Counted from the first letter of the stretch, positions 1-8,746 are shown. The stretch is DNA of 64,000 nucleotides from Glaesserella sp041817755 (GCF_041817755.1 NZ_JBGYBX010000030.1:28532-92531), one strand, 5' to 3'. Translations and numbers: made by a program. The notes: generated from the letters alone by a model not told the origin.

Positions 1-1239
1 AGACGGAGAAATAATATGCAATGGTTTAAAGTTCCATCCAAAATCTACTTTGAACGTGATTCGATTCAATACCTTAAATCCATGAAAGATGCGGAAAAAG
101 TGATGATCATCACAGACCGCTCCATGGTGGATTTAGGCTTTGTCGACAGAATTACCGAACAATTACGCTTACGTCGCAACAAAGTCACTTACCAACTGTT
201 CGCCGACGTTGAACCGAACCCGAGCATTGAAACCGTACGTCGCGGTACGGAGTTAATGCGCAGTTTCCGACCGGATACCATTATCGCACTCGGCGGTGGT
301 TCTCCGATGGATGCGGCAAAAGTCATGTGGTTATTCTATGAACAACCTGACGTAGATTTCCGTGATTTAGTCCAAAAATTCATGGATATCCGTAAACGTG
401 CGTTCAAATTCCCGCAGTTAGGTCGTAAAGCGAAATTCGTCGGTATCCCGACCACATCCGGTACCGGTTCCGAAGTTACACCGTTTGCGGTCATCACTGA
501 CGGAGATATTAAATACCCGTTAGCCGACTACTCGCTCACACCGACGGTTGCCATCGTTGACCCGGCACTTGTGATGTCAGTACCGTCACACGTTGCCGCC
601 GATACCGGTTTGGACGTGTTAACGCATGCGACGGAAGCTTACGTTTCTATTCTTGCCAATGACTACACCGACGGTTTGGCGCTACAAGCAATCAAATTGG
701 TATTTGAAAACCTTGAAAAATCCGTCAAAGAATTTGATGAAGTGGCTCGTGAAAAAATGCACAATGCTTCAACCATGGCAGGGATGGCATTTGCTAACGC
801 CTTCCTAGGTATCTGTCACTCGATGGCACACAAAATCGGCGGTAAATTCCATACCGTTCACGGTCGTACCAACGCGATTCTTCTTCCGCACGTTATCCGT
901 TATAACGGTACCCGTCCGACGAAAGTCGCAACATGGCCGAAATATACCGATTATGTGGCGGACGTTCGCTACCAAGACATTGCGAAAATGTTAGGTTTAC
1001 CGGCGGCAACACCGGCAGAAGGTGTGGAGTCGTTCGCGAAAGCCGTTCACGACTTAGCCGTACGTTGTGGTGTGAAAATGGCATTAAAAGATCAAGGCGT
1101 AGAGGAAGCCGCTTTCTTAGAAGCCCGCCATGAATTGGCTCTCAATGCGTTTGAAGACCAATGTACACCGGCAAACCCTCGTTTAGCGATGGTGACCGAC
1201 ATGGAAGAAATCATGACCAAGGCTTTCTACGGTAAATAA
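1..1239 (+). CDS. adhE: Bifunctional acetaldehyde-CoA/alcohol dehydrogenase AdhE, C-terminal part (5' end outside window)
   Basis: This is the alcohol-dehydrogenase half of fermentative AdhE, which reduces acetyl-CoA through acetaldehyde to ethanol with NADH in the cytoplasm. The frame is open through base 1 (residues RRRNN precede the Met at base 16). That Met aligns with the internal Met at the linker/ADH junction of E. coli AdhE, so the gene probably begins upstream and only about 410 of some 880 residues are seen. Counting from base 16, GGGSPMDAAK (NAD site) lies near residue 93, TTSGTGSEVTPFAV near 150, and iron-ligand histidines in LTHATEAY (about 203) and HSMAHKIGGKFHTVHG (about 268-283). 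A GGAG at bases 5-8 sits at ribosome-site distance from Met16, so a separate iron-dependent ADH starting there cannot be fully excluded. A strong terminator follows the stop. Confidence 0.9.
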   Translation, partial: RRRNNMQWFKVPSKIYFERDSIQYLKSMKDAEKVMIITDRSMVDLGFVDRITEQLRLRRNKVTYQLFADVEPNPSIETVRRGTELMRSFRPDTIIALGGGSPMDAAKVMWLFYEQPDVDFRDLVQKFMDIRKRAFKFPQLGRKAKFVGIPTTSGTGSEVTPFAVITDGDIKYPLADYSLTPTVAIVDPALVMSVPSHVAADTGLDVLTHATEAYVSILANDYTDGLALQAIKLVFENLEKSVKEFDEVAREKMHNASTMAGMAFANAFLGICHSMAHKIGGKFHTVHGRTNAILLPHVIRYNGTRPTKVATWPKYTDYVADVRYQDIAKMLGLPAATPAEGVESFAKAVHDLAVRCGVKMALKDQGVEEAAFLEARHELALNAFEDQCTPANPRLAMVTDMEEIMTKAFYGK

Positions 1240-1265
1240 TCTGTTATCGAATCCGATAATAATCC

Positions 1266-1298
1266 AAACCCCGGCGGACTGTCGGGGTTTTGTTTTGA
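1266..1298 (+). terminator. Rho-independent terminator of adhE
   Basis: AAACCCCG (1266-1273) pairs perfectly with CGGGGTTT (1283-1290), extended inward by a G-T and a C-G pair, and the T-rich tract TTTTGTTTT follows. It stands 27 bases after the adhE stop. A USS copy begins at 1300. Confidence 0.88.
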
Positions 1299-1427
1299 TA
1301 CAAGCGGTCACTTAGACGACATCTTTTGCAAAAGCGGCTCGCTTTTATTTATCTTACAAAATTATTGAATCCGATCAATTTCCATGCAACCAATCACCTT
1401 TCTTCAGCTTATTTGATTTTTAAGATA

Positions 1428-1455
1428 TTGACTCACCCTAAAGAATTGTTAGAAT
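1428..1455 (+). promoter_or_regulatory. Predicted sigma-70 promoter of the riboswitch-symporter transcript
   Basis: TTGACT (1428-1433) and TAGAAT (1450-1455) are separated by 16 bases, and the -10 is preceded by TGT (extended -10). Transcription would start near 1462, about 35 bases before the first glycine aptamer. Prediction from sequence only. Confidence 0.6.
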
Positions 1456-1495
1456 TCGCACCTCTTTTTGATTTAAAAAGAATGTTCGGATGAAG

Positions 1496-1691
1496 ATAGC
1501 TGGAGAGTGGGCGAATTAACCCCACACCGACGAGGTAAACTCTTTCAGGTGCGACAGCGAGGACAGCTATTGGACGAACCCTTGGAGAGATCCAATCTGC
1601 ACAGCAGAAAATGGACGCCGAAGGCGCAAGCGGTCTGATTTGCAAATCAATTTGCGAATACCGTGAAACGCTCAGGCAAAAGGACAGGGGA
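1496..1691 (+). promoter_or_regulatory. Tandem glycine riboswitch (two aptamers)
   Basis: Aptamer 1 is closed by ATAGCT (1496-1501) with AGCTAT (1565-1570) and contains GGAGAG at 1502-1507. Aptamer 2 is closed by CCCT (1579-1582) with AGGG (1686-1689), has GGAGAG at 1584-1589, CGCCGAAGGCGC-type pairing near 1616-1627, and the conserved 3' signature CTCAGGCAAAAGGACAG at 1671-1687. This is the gcvT-class glycine riboswitch layout, with two aptamers joined by a short linker. The downstream gene encodes an alanine/glycine symporter, the expected target. A stem of aptamer 2 holds a USS core (AAGCGGTC, 1628-1635), described under findings. Whether glycine turns the gene on or off cannot be read from the sequence. 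Confidence 0.9.
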
Positions 1692-1705
1692 GAAAAGTGA
1701 TTCTT

Positions 1706-1765
1706 ACAAGCGGTCGATTTTTGTAAAATTTTTGCAAAAACAGAGCGCTTGTGATCGCTCCTTTT
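1706..1765 (+). terminator. Inverted USS hairpin with T-rich tail, possible riboswitch expression platform
   Basis: ACAAGCGGTC (1706-1715) can pair with GAGCGCTTGT (1743-1752), one mismatch, and CTCCTTTTCTTTCC follows. It lies between the second aptamer and the symporter ribosome site (GAGGAA near 1789-1794), where an expression platform would be. The terminator role is inferred. Confidence 0.5.
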
Positions 1766-1801
1766 CTTTCCTTGTAAGTCGTTTTTACGAGGAACTTATC
1801 A

Positions 1802-3166
1802 ATGTCAATCGACTCAATACTCAATTCAATTAACAATATCGTTTGGGGCCCTCCGCTACTGCTACTTGTTGCCGGGGTCGGTATTTATTTCACTTTAAGA
1901 CTAAAACTCCTTCAATTCGCTTACCTGCCGCGCGCATTTAGTTATATTTTCAAAAAAGAAAAAGGAAACGATCAATCCGGCGATATTTCCGCATTCGGCG
2001 CCTTGGCGACCGCATTGGCTGCTACCATCGGTACGGGCAATATCGTCGGTGTCGCAACCGCCATTCAAGCGGGCGGACCGGGCGCCGTTTTTTGGATGTG
2101 GCTCATCGCCCTTTTCGGTATGGCGACCAAATACGCTGAATGCTTATTGGCTATCAAATTCCGCGGAAAAGACAGAGACGGCTATATCGCCGGCGGTCCG
2201 ATGTACTATATCGAAATGGGTATGGGAGCAAAATGGAAATGGCTGGCAAAACTCTTTGCTTTTTTCGGCGTGATGGTCGCCTTGTTCGGGATCGGTACCT
2301 TTCCGCAAGTGAACGGTATTACGACGGCGTTGCACGACTCGTTCCATCTGCCGATCGGCATTACCGCCGTCATCCTAACTCTTACCGTTGCTGCGATTAC
2401 GCTTGGCGGTGTACAACGTATTTCGAAATTCGCCAGCGTGATTGTCCCGTTCATGGCGGTCGGTTATGTCGGCGTCTCCGTAATCATTCTACTGATTCAT
2501 GCCGATAAAGTGCCGGCAACCATCGCATTTATTATTCAAGCCGCATTTAACCCGCAAGCCGCCTTGGGTGGTGTCGTCGGTTTTACTGTGATGCAGGCGA
2601 TTCAATCCGGTGTTGCACGCGGGATTTTCTCTAACGAGTCCGGCTTAGGGAGCGCTCCGATTGCCGCTGCCGCTGCACAAACCAAAGAACCTGTTCGTCA
2701 AGGCTTGATCTCCATGACCGGGACGTTCCTCGATACTATCATTGTGTGTTCCATGACCGGGTTGGTTATCGTATTAACCGGCGTTTGGCAAGGTCCTGCA
2801 AGTGGTGCCGTCTTAACCAACGTTGCCTTTTCCGAGGGATTATCCAGCCCTATCGGCGCCATGATTGTTTCCGTCGGTTTGGTCTTTTTTGCGTTTACCA
2901 CCATTTTAGGTTGGTGTTACTACGGTGAGCGTTGCTTCGTGTATCTTACCGGCGGACGCACCAAAGGCATTAAATTCTACCGCGTCGCTTTTATTGCGTT
3001 AATTGCCTGTGCTCCGTTCATTCAGCTGAATACCATTTGGACATTAGCCGATATCGTCAACGGCTTAATGGCGTTCCCGAACTTAGTCGCCTTGGTGGCA
3101 CTGCGTCATGTGGTGATTGAAGAAACCAAAAACTATTTTGAACGTTTGAAACAAGGCTTGGTTTAA
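1802..3166 (+). CDS. Alanine/glycine:cation symporter (AGCS family)
   Basis: Inner-membrane carrier of the AGCS family (TC 2.A.25), which imports alanine and/or glycine with Na+ or H+. The 454-residue length is typical. It is hydrophobic throughout with about ten membrane spans and carries the family motifs GTGNIVGVATAI (near residue 78) and FSNESGLGSAPIAAA (near 277). The ATG at 1802 follows a GAGGAA ribosome site. The gene is alone behind a tandem glycine riboswitch, so glycine is probably the sensed and carried substrate. A USS-based hairpin follows and separates it from rlmC, which converges from the right. The family call is firm. The choice between alanine and glycine rests on the riboswitch. 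Confidence 0.93.
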   Translation: MSIDSILNSINNIVWGPPLLLLVAGVGIYFTLRLKLLQFAYLPRAFSYIFKKEKGNDQSGDISAFGALATALAATIGTGNIVGVATAIQAGGPGAVFWMWLIALFGMATKYAECLLAIKFRGKDRDGYIAGGPMYYIEMGMGAKWKWLAKLFAFFGVMVALFGIGTFPQVNGITTALHDSFHLPIGITAVILTLTVAAITLGGVQRISKFASVIVPFMAVGYVGVSVIILLIHADKVPATIAFIIQAAFNPQAALGGVVGFTVMQAIQSGVARGIFSNESGLGSAPIAAAAAQTKEPVRQGLISMTGTFLDTIIVCSMTGLVIVLTGVWQGPASGAVLTNVAFSEGLSSPIGAMIVSVGLVFFAFTTILGWCYYGERCFVYLTGGRTKGIKFYRVAFIALIACAPFIQLNTIWTLADIVNGLMAFPNLVALVALRHVVIEETKNYFERLKQGLV

Positions 3167-3170
3167 TCAT

Positions 3171-3226
3171 ACAAGCGGTCGGTTCGGCGGATTGATTTGC
3201 AAATTTTTCTCAGAAAAAGACCGCTT
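3171..3226. terminator. Paired inverted USS hairpin between the symporter gene and rlmC
   Basis: ACAAGCGGTC (3171-3180) faces GACCGCTT (3219-3226), an 8-base perfect stem of two head-to-head USS copies between convergent genes. The right arm ends just before the rlmC stop. Probably bidirectional. The T tract is weak, so efficiency is uncertain. Confidence 0.6.
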
Positions 3227-3227
3227 A

Positions 3228-4394
3228 TTAAGATTTTCTGACTAAGAATGTCAATGTTTCGTAATGCGCTGTATGGGGAAACATATCGAATAATTGGACT
3301 TTTTGAAGTTCATAATCGCTGAGTGAGGCAAAATCTTTTGCCATGGTTTCTGCATTACAACTGGAATAAATCAAGTAAGGCGAACCGAGTTGATTGATAA
3401 ATTCGGCTAACGGTTTGCCGATGCCCCGTCTTGGTGGATTGACAATCACGAGATCGGGCGTTGTTCCTTGTTCATTCAAGGCAAATTGAGCCGAGTCCAA
3501 CGAAGCGAATTTGACATTTTGTAAGCCAAGCTGTTGGGCGGATTTTGTGGCACTGGCGATGGCAGAGGCAGAAATTTCAATGCCCGTAAGTGCGACATTT
3601 GGATTGTTGGCTTGTAATGTGTTGGCACAATGTAGTCCAAAGCCCCCGACACCGCAGAACAGATCCCAAAGTTGTGTAATTGGTAGCTCTTTTATCCATT
3701 CTTGAGCCGTGTGATAAAGTTGGCTGGCGACCGTTGGATTGGTTTGGAAGAAACCTTGCGGACGAATAAACAGCGGAATTTGGTTAAAACGCTCTTCTAA
3801 TACTTGCTGTTTCGTCAGAAAAATCTCTTGTTCACCTTCCAAAATCGCAGAATGTTGCGGTTGTATATTCAAACTCACCACCGATTTTTCAGGCAGTTGA
3901 GACAGTAACATTGGCAATTCACGCTCGACAAGCGGTCGTTTTAGCTCACTTCTTAGCACAAAGCGGATCATCAAAGATTGATTATGCTGACTTTGAGTAA
4001 TCAAGATGTATTTGAGTTCGCCCCGTTTTTTTGCCACGTTGTAAGGTACAAGCCCAGCCCGTCCGATAAAGGTTTTCAGAATAGGGAAAAGTGGTGTAAA
4101 GGCTTGCGGATAGAGTGGGCAGTCCGTTAAATCCGTGCCGGTGCCGTCTTCATTTAAAATCCCTAAAATTGGACGTTCAACACTGCCTGTGACCACCATT
4201 TTGGCTTTGTTACGAAAATGTGCCAAAGGCGATGTGACCGCAGGTAAAAATTCCGTGCTTTGCAAAAGATAAGGCGAAACTAACCGCTTGAGATCCGCCG
4301 TTTTCTCTGCCAGTTGTTCGGCATAGCTTTTATGAAGCCATTGGCACGAATTGCAACTGTTCTGTTCAAAATGGTGGCAGTTGAGTTTAGGCAT
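3228..4394 (-). CDS. rlmC: 23S rRNA (uracil-747-C5)-methyltransferase RlmC
   Basis: SAM-dependent iron-sulfur RNA methyltransferase that makes m5U747 in 23S rRNA. From the ATG at 4394 the protein is 388 residues. It shows the FeS cysteines (C6, C14, C17 at the N-terminus and one in LTDCPLYP), the SAM motif LFCGVGGFGLHC, the PPRRGIGK motif and the catalytic cysteine in YSSCNAETMAKD. I chose 4394 over an ATG at 4436 because E. coli RlmC begins just before the first cysteine and because this start overlaps the nagZ stop by 8 bases, which suggests translational coupling. Last gene of the minus-strand group. Confidence 0.93.
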   Translation of the reverse strand: MPKLNCHHFEQNSCNSCQWLHKSYAEQLAEKTADLKRLVSPYLLQSTEFLPAVTSPLAHFRNKAKMVVTGSVERPILGILNEDGTGTDLTDCPLYPQAFTPLFPILKTFIGRAGLVPYNVAKKRGELKYILITQSQHNQSLMIRFVLRSELKRPLVERELPMLLSQLPEKSVVSLNIQPQHSAILEGEQEIFLTKQQVLEERFNQIPLFIRPQGFFQTNPTVASQLYHTAQEWIKELPITQLWDLFCGVGGFGLHCANTLQANNPNVALTGIEISASAIASATKSAQQLGLQNVKFASLDSAQFALNEQGTTPDLVIVNPPRRGIGKPLAEFINQLGSPYLIYSSCNAETMAKDFASLSDYELQKVQLFDMFPHTAHYETLTFLVRKS

Positions 4395-5409
4395 TCTGGG
4401 CTTTCCATTCCAACCATTGATCTTGAAGTGTAGCAAGCTGTTGATGAGCCTGTTGCCAACGTGGGCTGGCTTCTAGCTCTGACCAACTGATTGAACGGCG
4501 TTTCATTAGGCTTAAGTGGCGTTCTTTCTGTGTTGGGGTAGGCTGATATTTCAGGTTATCTAACACTTGCACCACGCCGTCAGGCTCGTTGCAGAGTAGC
4601 AACAAATCACAACCTGCTTGTAAGGCTTTCTCGCTTCGTTCCACATAGTTCCCCATAAACCCAGCACCTTTCATTCCTAAATCATCAGAGAAAATCACGC
4701 CGTTAAATTGCAACTGCTTGCGTAAAATCTCTTTCAGCCAGTAACTCGAACCACTGGCAGGTTGGCTGTCACACTGGGTGTAAATCACGTGAGCAGGCAT
4801 AATCGCCGATAATTTCCCTTTGGCGATCAGTTGTTTAAACGGCTGAAGATCATGATTGAAAATGGTTTCTTTCGGTCGATCGTCAAAAGGTGTTTCTAAA
4901 TGTGAATCGGCAATCACATGTCCGTGTCCGGGAAAATGTTTCCCCGTCGTCGCCATACCGATCTCACGCATTCCGTCAATAAAGGCTTCAGCGACAGGTA
5001 GCATTGTGGCTACATCTTCCCCAAACGAACGATCGCCGATTGCTTTGCTACAATGTCCTAAATCCAACACGGGGGCAAAACTTAAATCAATATCTAATGC
5101 AAACATTTCAGCCGCCACCAGCCAACCTGCTTCTTGAGCAAGTTGTAAGCGGTCTAATTGTAAAAAAGATTGCATTGCCGGTAATTTGGTAAATCCTTCA
5201 CGGAAACGCTGTACCCGACCACCTTCTTGATCAACGGTAATGAGTAACGGCTTTTTCACCCGTTGACGAACAGCTTGAATCAACGCCTGCAGTTGCGCTT
5301 TATCGTGAAAATTTCGAGTAAATAAAATAAGTCCTGAAACGAGCGGATGTTCAAGCAATTCTTGCTCTTCTTGAGTCAATTCATAGCCGACCAAATCAAT
5401 AAGTAACAT
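4387..5409 (-). CDS. nagZ: Beta-N-acetylhexosaminidase NagZ
   Basis: Cytoplasmic glycoside hydrolase family 3 enzyme that removes N-acetylglucosamine from anhydro-muropeptides during peptidoglycan recycling. The 340 residues match the single-domain NagZ size. Visible motifs are the substrate loop GKHFPGHGHVIADSH (near residue 158) with the acid/base Asp-His pair, and FSDDLGMKGAG (near 240) with the nucleophile aspartate. DQEGGRVQRF near 60 is also typical. The gene overlaps rlmC and is separated from the terC-like gene upstream by a terminator, so nagZ-rlmC probably form their own transcript or depend on read-through. Confidence 0.95.
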   Translation of the reverse strand: MLLIDLVGYELTQEEQELLEHPLVSGLILFTRNFHDKAQLQALIQAVRQRVKKPLLITVDQEGGRVQRFREGFTKLPAMQSFLQLDRLQLAQEAGWLVAAEMFALDIDLSFAPVLDLGHCSKAIGDRSFGEDVATMLPVAEAFIDGMREIGMATTGKHFPGHGHVIADSHLETPFDDRPKETIFNHDLQPFKQLIAKGKLSAIMPAHVIYTQCDSQPASGSSYWLKEILRKQLQFNGVIFSDDLGMKGAGFMGNYVERSEKALQAGCDLLLLCNEPDGVVQVLDNLKYQPTPTQKERHLSLMKRRSISWSELEASPRWQQAHQQLATLQDQWLEWKAQNA

Positions 5410-5422
5410 AATTCCCCTTAAA

Positions 5423-5446
5423 TTAAAAAGCCCTCATTCGAGGGCT
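5423..5446 (-). terminator. Rho-independent terminator after the terC-like gene
   Basis: AGCCCTC (5429-5435) pairs with GAGGGCT (5440-5446). Read on the minus strand the stem is followed by TTTTTAATTT. It lies between the terC-like gene and nagZ, both on the minus strand. Confidence 0.85.
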
Positions 5447-5455
5447 ATTTTACAA

Positions 5456-6196
5456 TTATTCTTGATGCTTTACCTGATGTTTTGCCTGATTCTTACGCAT
5501 GGTAATGTTAAGAAATTCGACAATCACAGAGAATGCCATAGCGGTGTAAATCGCCGATTTCGGAATATGAACGTTGAAACCTTCACCGACTAATGCCGTT
5601 CCGATTAAAATCAAGAAGGCGAGCGCAAGATTTTTAATAGTCGGATTGTTATCCACAAAATCACCAATTGGTTTTGCCGCGAACATCATAACACCAACGG
5701 CAATCATAATGGCAATCACCATGACCGGAATATCATCAGCCATACCGACCGCCGTAATAACCGAGTCTAACGAGAAAACGATGTCTAAAATCGCAATTTG
5801 AACTAAGATCATGAAATAATTGGCTTTTTTGGTCGCGCTGCTCTGCTCGTCGTGTGATTCGCCTTTAACGGCTTCAATCAATTCCATGAAACTTTTAATA
5901 ATCAGGAATAAGCCCCCTAAAATTAAGATGAGGTCTCGTCCGGAAACCGGTTTACCCATCACGGAAAACAACGGATCAACCAATCTCATCATCCAAGCGA
6001 GGGAAAGCAATAATAAGATACGCGTTCCCATTGCCAAACCGAGACCGATAATACGTGCCGATTGACGTTGTTTTTCCGGTAAACGGGAGACTAAGATACT
6101 GATGAAAATAATGTTATCAATACCCAATACAATCTCTAATGCAGCCAGGGTAAAAAGAGCAATCCACGCTTCCGGGCTCGCCATCCACTCAAACAT
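5456..6196 (-). CDS. TerC-family integral membrane protein (YgdQ-like)
   Basis: A 246-residue polytopic membrane protein of the TerC family, closest by eye to E. coli YgdQ. It has the two acidic membrane motifs of the family, LEIVLGIDNIIF near residue 20 and IVFSLDSVITAVGM near 140, within about seven hydrophobic segments, and a cytoplasmic charged loop near 110-125 (KGESHDEQSSATKK). Some TerC proteins export manganese or protect membrane metalation, but the role of this branch is not settled, so I give no symbol. The gene lies 87 bases after mutH and ends in a strong terminator. Confidence 0.88.
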   Translation of the reverse strand: MFEWMASPEAWIALFTLAALEIVLGIDNIIFISILVSRLPEKQRQSARIIGLGLAMGTRILLLLSLAWMMRLVDPLFSVMGKPVSGRDLILILGGLFLIIKSFMELIEAVKGESHDEQSSATKKANYFMILVQIAILDIVFSLDSVITAVGMADDIPVMVIAIMIAVGVMMFAAKPIGDFVDNNPTIKNLALAFLILIGTALVGEGFNVHIPKSAIYTAMAFSVIVEFLNITMRKNQAKHQVKHQE

Positions 6197-6283
6197 AGAA
6201 ATATCCTTGATGTAATAAGATTAAAAAAACGACAAAATTTGCCAAACTAAAAGTCGCACATCATATAGAGAGAGACGCCTAAA

Positions 6284-6964
6284 TTAAAGGGGAGAATACA
6301 AAAAATTTTGTAAAATCTCTGCAGTAAACTGCTTACGTAAATAAAATCCCAGCGGTAGTGACTGAATTTTTTCACCATGTTGATTAACGGCTCCGGCTAA
6401 CGACTGATTATTTCGACCTTTCGGACGCAATTGTAAAACTTCGCCTAACGTGGCGTTAATTTCATGTAACCGTCCCAACACGATTAATTCCATCAGCTCT
6501 TCCCAATCTTGTTGCAATTGCTGTTCTTGCTTCGGTGAGGGTGACCACAAAATCGGCTGCCCGATATACCTTTTTTCCAACGGAATGGAGCGTTTACCTT
6601 CCACGGGAACCCATAACACCCGCTGTAACTTATGCTTTACGTGAGACGTTTGCCATACAATTCCGTGATTATTTGTTAAAGGCGCAAGGCTCACAAAAGT
6701 CGTTTCTAACGGTACGCCTTTTTCATTCACCGGGATGGTTTTCAATTCAATCCCCAAATGGGCAAAATCTTGTTCAGGCTTACTGCCCGCTTTTGCCCCT
6801 AATGCCGTTTCAATCAACATACCGACCCAGCCTTTATCGCGACGTAAATCAGGCGGAACGGCGATATGTAACAGTTCGGCAATTTCACCTAAGGTAAATC
6901 CCGCCAACCATTGGGCTTTGGCGAATAATTCCTCCTCGGTAGCAGAATAAGTGGCTAGTTGCAT
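6284..6964 (-). CDS. mutH: DNA mismatch repair endonuclease MutH
   Basis: Methyl-directed mismatch repair nuclease that nicks the unmethylated strand at hemimethylated GATC after activation by MutL. The 226 residues compare with 229 in E. coli. Catalytic residues are in place: E52 (LIETALGA), D66, E73 and K75 (EQDFAHLGIELKT), matching E56, D70, E77 and K79 of E. coli. The gene begins 43 bases after the recN stop on the same strand, so the two repair genes probably share a transcript, which would place mutH partly under SOS control through the recN promoter (inference). Confidence 0.96.
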   Translation of the reverse strand: MQLATYSATEEELFAKAQWLAGFTLGEIAELLHIAVPPDLRRDKGWVGMLIETALGAKAGSKPEQDFAHLGIELKTIPVNEKGVPLETTFVSLAPLTNNHGIVWQTSHVKHKLQRVLWVPVEGKRSIPLEKRYIGQPILWSPSPKQEQQLQQDWEELMELIVLGRLHEINATLGEVLQLRPKGRNNQSLAGAVNQHGEKIQSLPLGFYLRKQFTAEILQNFLYSPL

Positions 6965-7007
6965 ACTGATAGTAAAGTTAATCTGTCAAGGCAACCATTT
7001 TACTGCG

Positions 7008-8687
7008 TTAGCCCTGCTCTGCCAAATCTAACATTTCTTGTGCATTCGCTAACACAGCATCTGTAATTTTTTCTCCCCCTAACAATCGGGCTAAGGCTTT
7101 TACTCGTTCTTTTGGTGTCAGTAAGCTCATTTTGGTTTCCGTTTGATTATTTTCAACTTGTTTTTGCACGTTAAAATGATGATTACCGTGGCTTGCCACT
7201 TGCGGTAAATGAGTCACGCATAACACTTGGCATTTTTTACCCAGTTGACGTAGTAGTCTACCGACCACCGTTGCGGTTGGCCCGCTGATCCCAGCATCGA
7301 CTTCATCGAAAATAATCGTTGGCGTTGAAAGTTTATTCGCCGTTAAGACTTGCACCGCAAGGGAAATCCGAGATAACTCACCGCCTGATGCAATTTTTGC
7401 CAATGGTTGGGCTTGCTGACCAAGGTTACTGCGCAAATTGAATTCAACAAAATCCGCACCGTTTGCTGATAATTTATCGGGGTTGTGTTTTACTTCAATA
7501 AAAAATTCTCCGTTTTCCATAGCCAATTGTTTAATCTGCTGAGTCACTTGCTCGGAAAGCTTTTGCCCTGCTTCAACACGCTTTTGATAAATCTGCCGAG
7601 CCAACTCAATACAAGTTTGATACGCTTTTTTCTCATCAATAATCAATTGCTCTTCATTATCTTCAAAATCAAGCAGTTGCTGTAATTCCGCTTTTAAAAT
7701 TAAATGGTGTTGATGCAATTCTGTGGTCGAAACATGATGTTTGCGCGCAAGCTGCATAGCTTTGCCAATACGCTCATCCAATTCTTCAAGGCGCTCCGGA
7801 TCTTGTTCAATCCGATTTGCCAGACTACTGATTTCCGAACCGGCTTCTTGAATTTGAATTAATGCGTCATTAAGCATATCCAATGCCGATTGGTAATGGC
7901 TATCGATTTCTACAAGCTGTTCCAAATCGCGAATTGCGCCATATATCAATGAATCCGCATTTATCTCATCATCAATCAAGCGATTTACGACTGCTTGGGA
8001 TAATTCTGTCAACTGTTCCGAATTTGCAAGGCGGGACTGCTCTTCTTCTAATTGTTCAAATTCCCCCTCTTTAATGGCAAATTCATCCAATTCATCCACC
8101 TGATATTGCAACAGTTGCTTGCGAGCTTCATTTTCTTGGCATTGTTGATGAAAATTTTGCACCTGTTTATATAGTTTCCGCCAACCTTGATATTGTGTTG
8201 CCATTTCCGCCAACAACAAATGTAAATTCGCATAGTTATCCACTAATTCCAGTTGGTAATCACTTTTTAGTAGAAGTTGCGGGGCGTGCTGACCATTCAA
8301 ATGGATAAGGTATTGCCCAAGCTCTCGCAGTTGTGAAACAGGAATTGGGTGATTATTGACAAAGGCTTTGGAACGCCCTTCTTGATTGATCATGCGACGT
8401 AAAATGCACTCTTGCGGGTTATCTTCATCCAGTAGCTCGTGTTCCTTTAGCCATAAATACGCAGGGCTGTTCGGTTGCATTGAAAATGTCGCCGAAATGT
8501 CCGCTTTATCCGCACCATTTCGGATCATCGAACTTTCGGAACGATAGCCCAAACATAAGCCCAGTGCGTCAATCCCGATAGACTTACCCGCCCCAGTTTC
8601 CCCTGTAATCACGGACATTCCTTCGTTTAATTCAAGGGTTAGGTGGCGAACAATCGCAAAATTATTGATGGTTAATTGAGTTAGCAT
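7008..8687 (-). CDS. recN: DNA repair protein RecN
   Basis: SMC-like ATPase for double-strand break repair. From the ATG at 8687 it has 559 residues (E. coli 553). GETGAGKS (Walker A) is at 29-36, a long coiled-coil middle from about 150 to 370, then ISLAVQVL and Walker B TIIFDEVDAGISG, and VTHLPQVA near 500. I start at 8687 because the family begins MLxxLxIxNFAIV. An in-frame extension to 8762 would place the LexA boxes inside the coding region. The ribosome site is weak. Expression is likely SOS-induced (LexA box 8731-8746). Confidence 0.94.
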   Translation of the reverse strand: MLTQLTINNFAIVRHLTLELNEGMSVITGETGAGKSIGIDALGLCLGYRSESSMIRNGADKADISATFSMQPNSPAYLWLKEHELLDEDNPQECILRRMINQEGRSKAFVNNHPIPVSQLRELGQYLIHLNGQHAPQLLLKSDYQLELVDNYANLHLLLAEMATQYQGWRKLYKQVQNFHQQCQENEARKQLLQYQVDELDEFAIKEGEFEQLEEEQSRLANSEQLTELSQAVVNRLIDDEINADSLIYGAIRDLEQLVEIDSHYQSALDMLNDALIQIQEAGSEISSLANRIEQDPERLEELDERIGKAMQLARKHHVSTTELHQHHLILKAELQQLLDFEDNEEQLIIDEKKAYQTCIELARQIYQKRVEAGQKLSEQVTQQIKQLAMENGEFFIEVKHNPDKLSANGADFVEFNLRSNLGQQAQPLAKIASGGELSRISLAVQVLTANKLSTPTIIFDEVDAGISGPTATVVGRLLRQLGKKCQVLCVTHLPQVASHGNHHFNVQKQVENNQTETKMSLLTPKERVKALARLLGGEKITDAVLANAQEMLDLAEQG

Positions 8688-8709
8688 AAGAAAATACCCA
8701 TACAAGATA

Positions 8710-8725
8710 CTGTATGGGCATATAG
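8710..8725 (-). promoter_or_regulatory. Possible second, degenerate LexA box of recN
   Basis: CTGTATGGGCATATAG keeps the CTGT half but has ATAG in place of ACAG. recN in E. coli also has more than one LexA site, which makes a weak second site plausible. Confidence 0.4.
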
Positions 8726-8730
8726 TAAAC

Positions 8731-8746
8731 CTGTTTTTATAAACAG
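8731..8746 (-). promoter_or_regulatory. LexA box (SOS operator) of recN
   Basis: CTGTTTTTATAAACAG fits CTGT-N8-ACAG exactly. It lies 44 bases upstream of the recN ATG, where the promoter is expected. Confidence 0.87.

Noticed and set aside
16..1239. Stand-alone iron alcohol dehydrogenase starting at base 16
   Set aside because: The frame is open upstream and residues before Met16 match the linker of AdhE; the GGAG before it is probably chance. Kept only as an alternative in the feature entry.
1300..1427. Small gene between adhE and the riboswitch
   Set aside because: No open frame with start and ribosome site; the stretch holds a USS and AT-rich sequence only.
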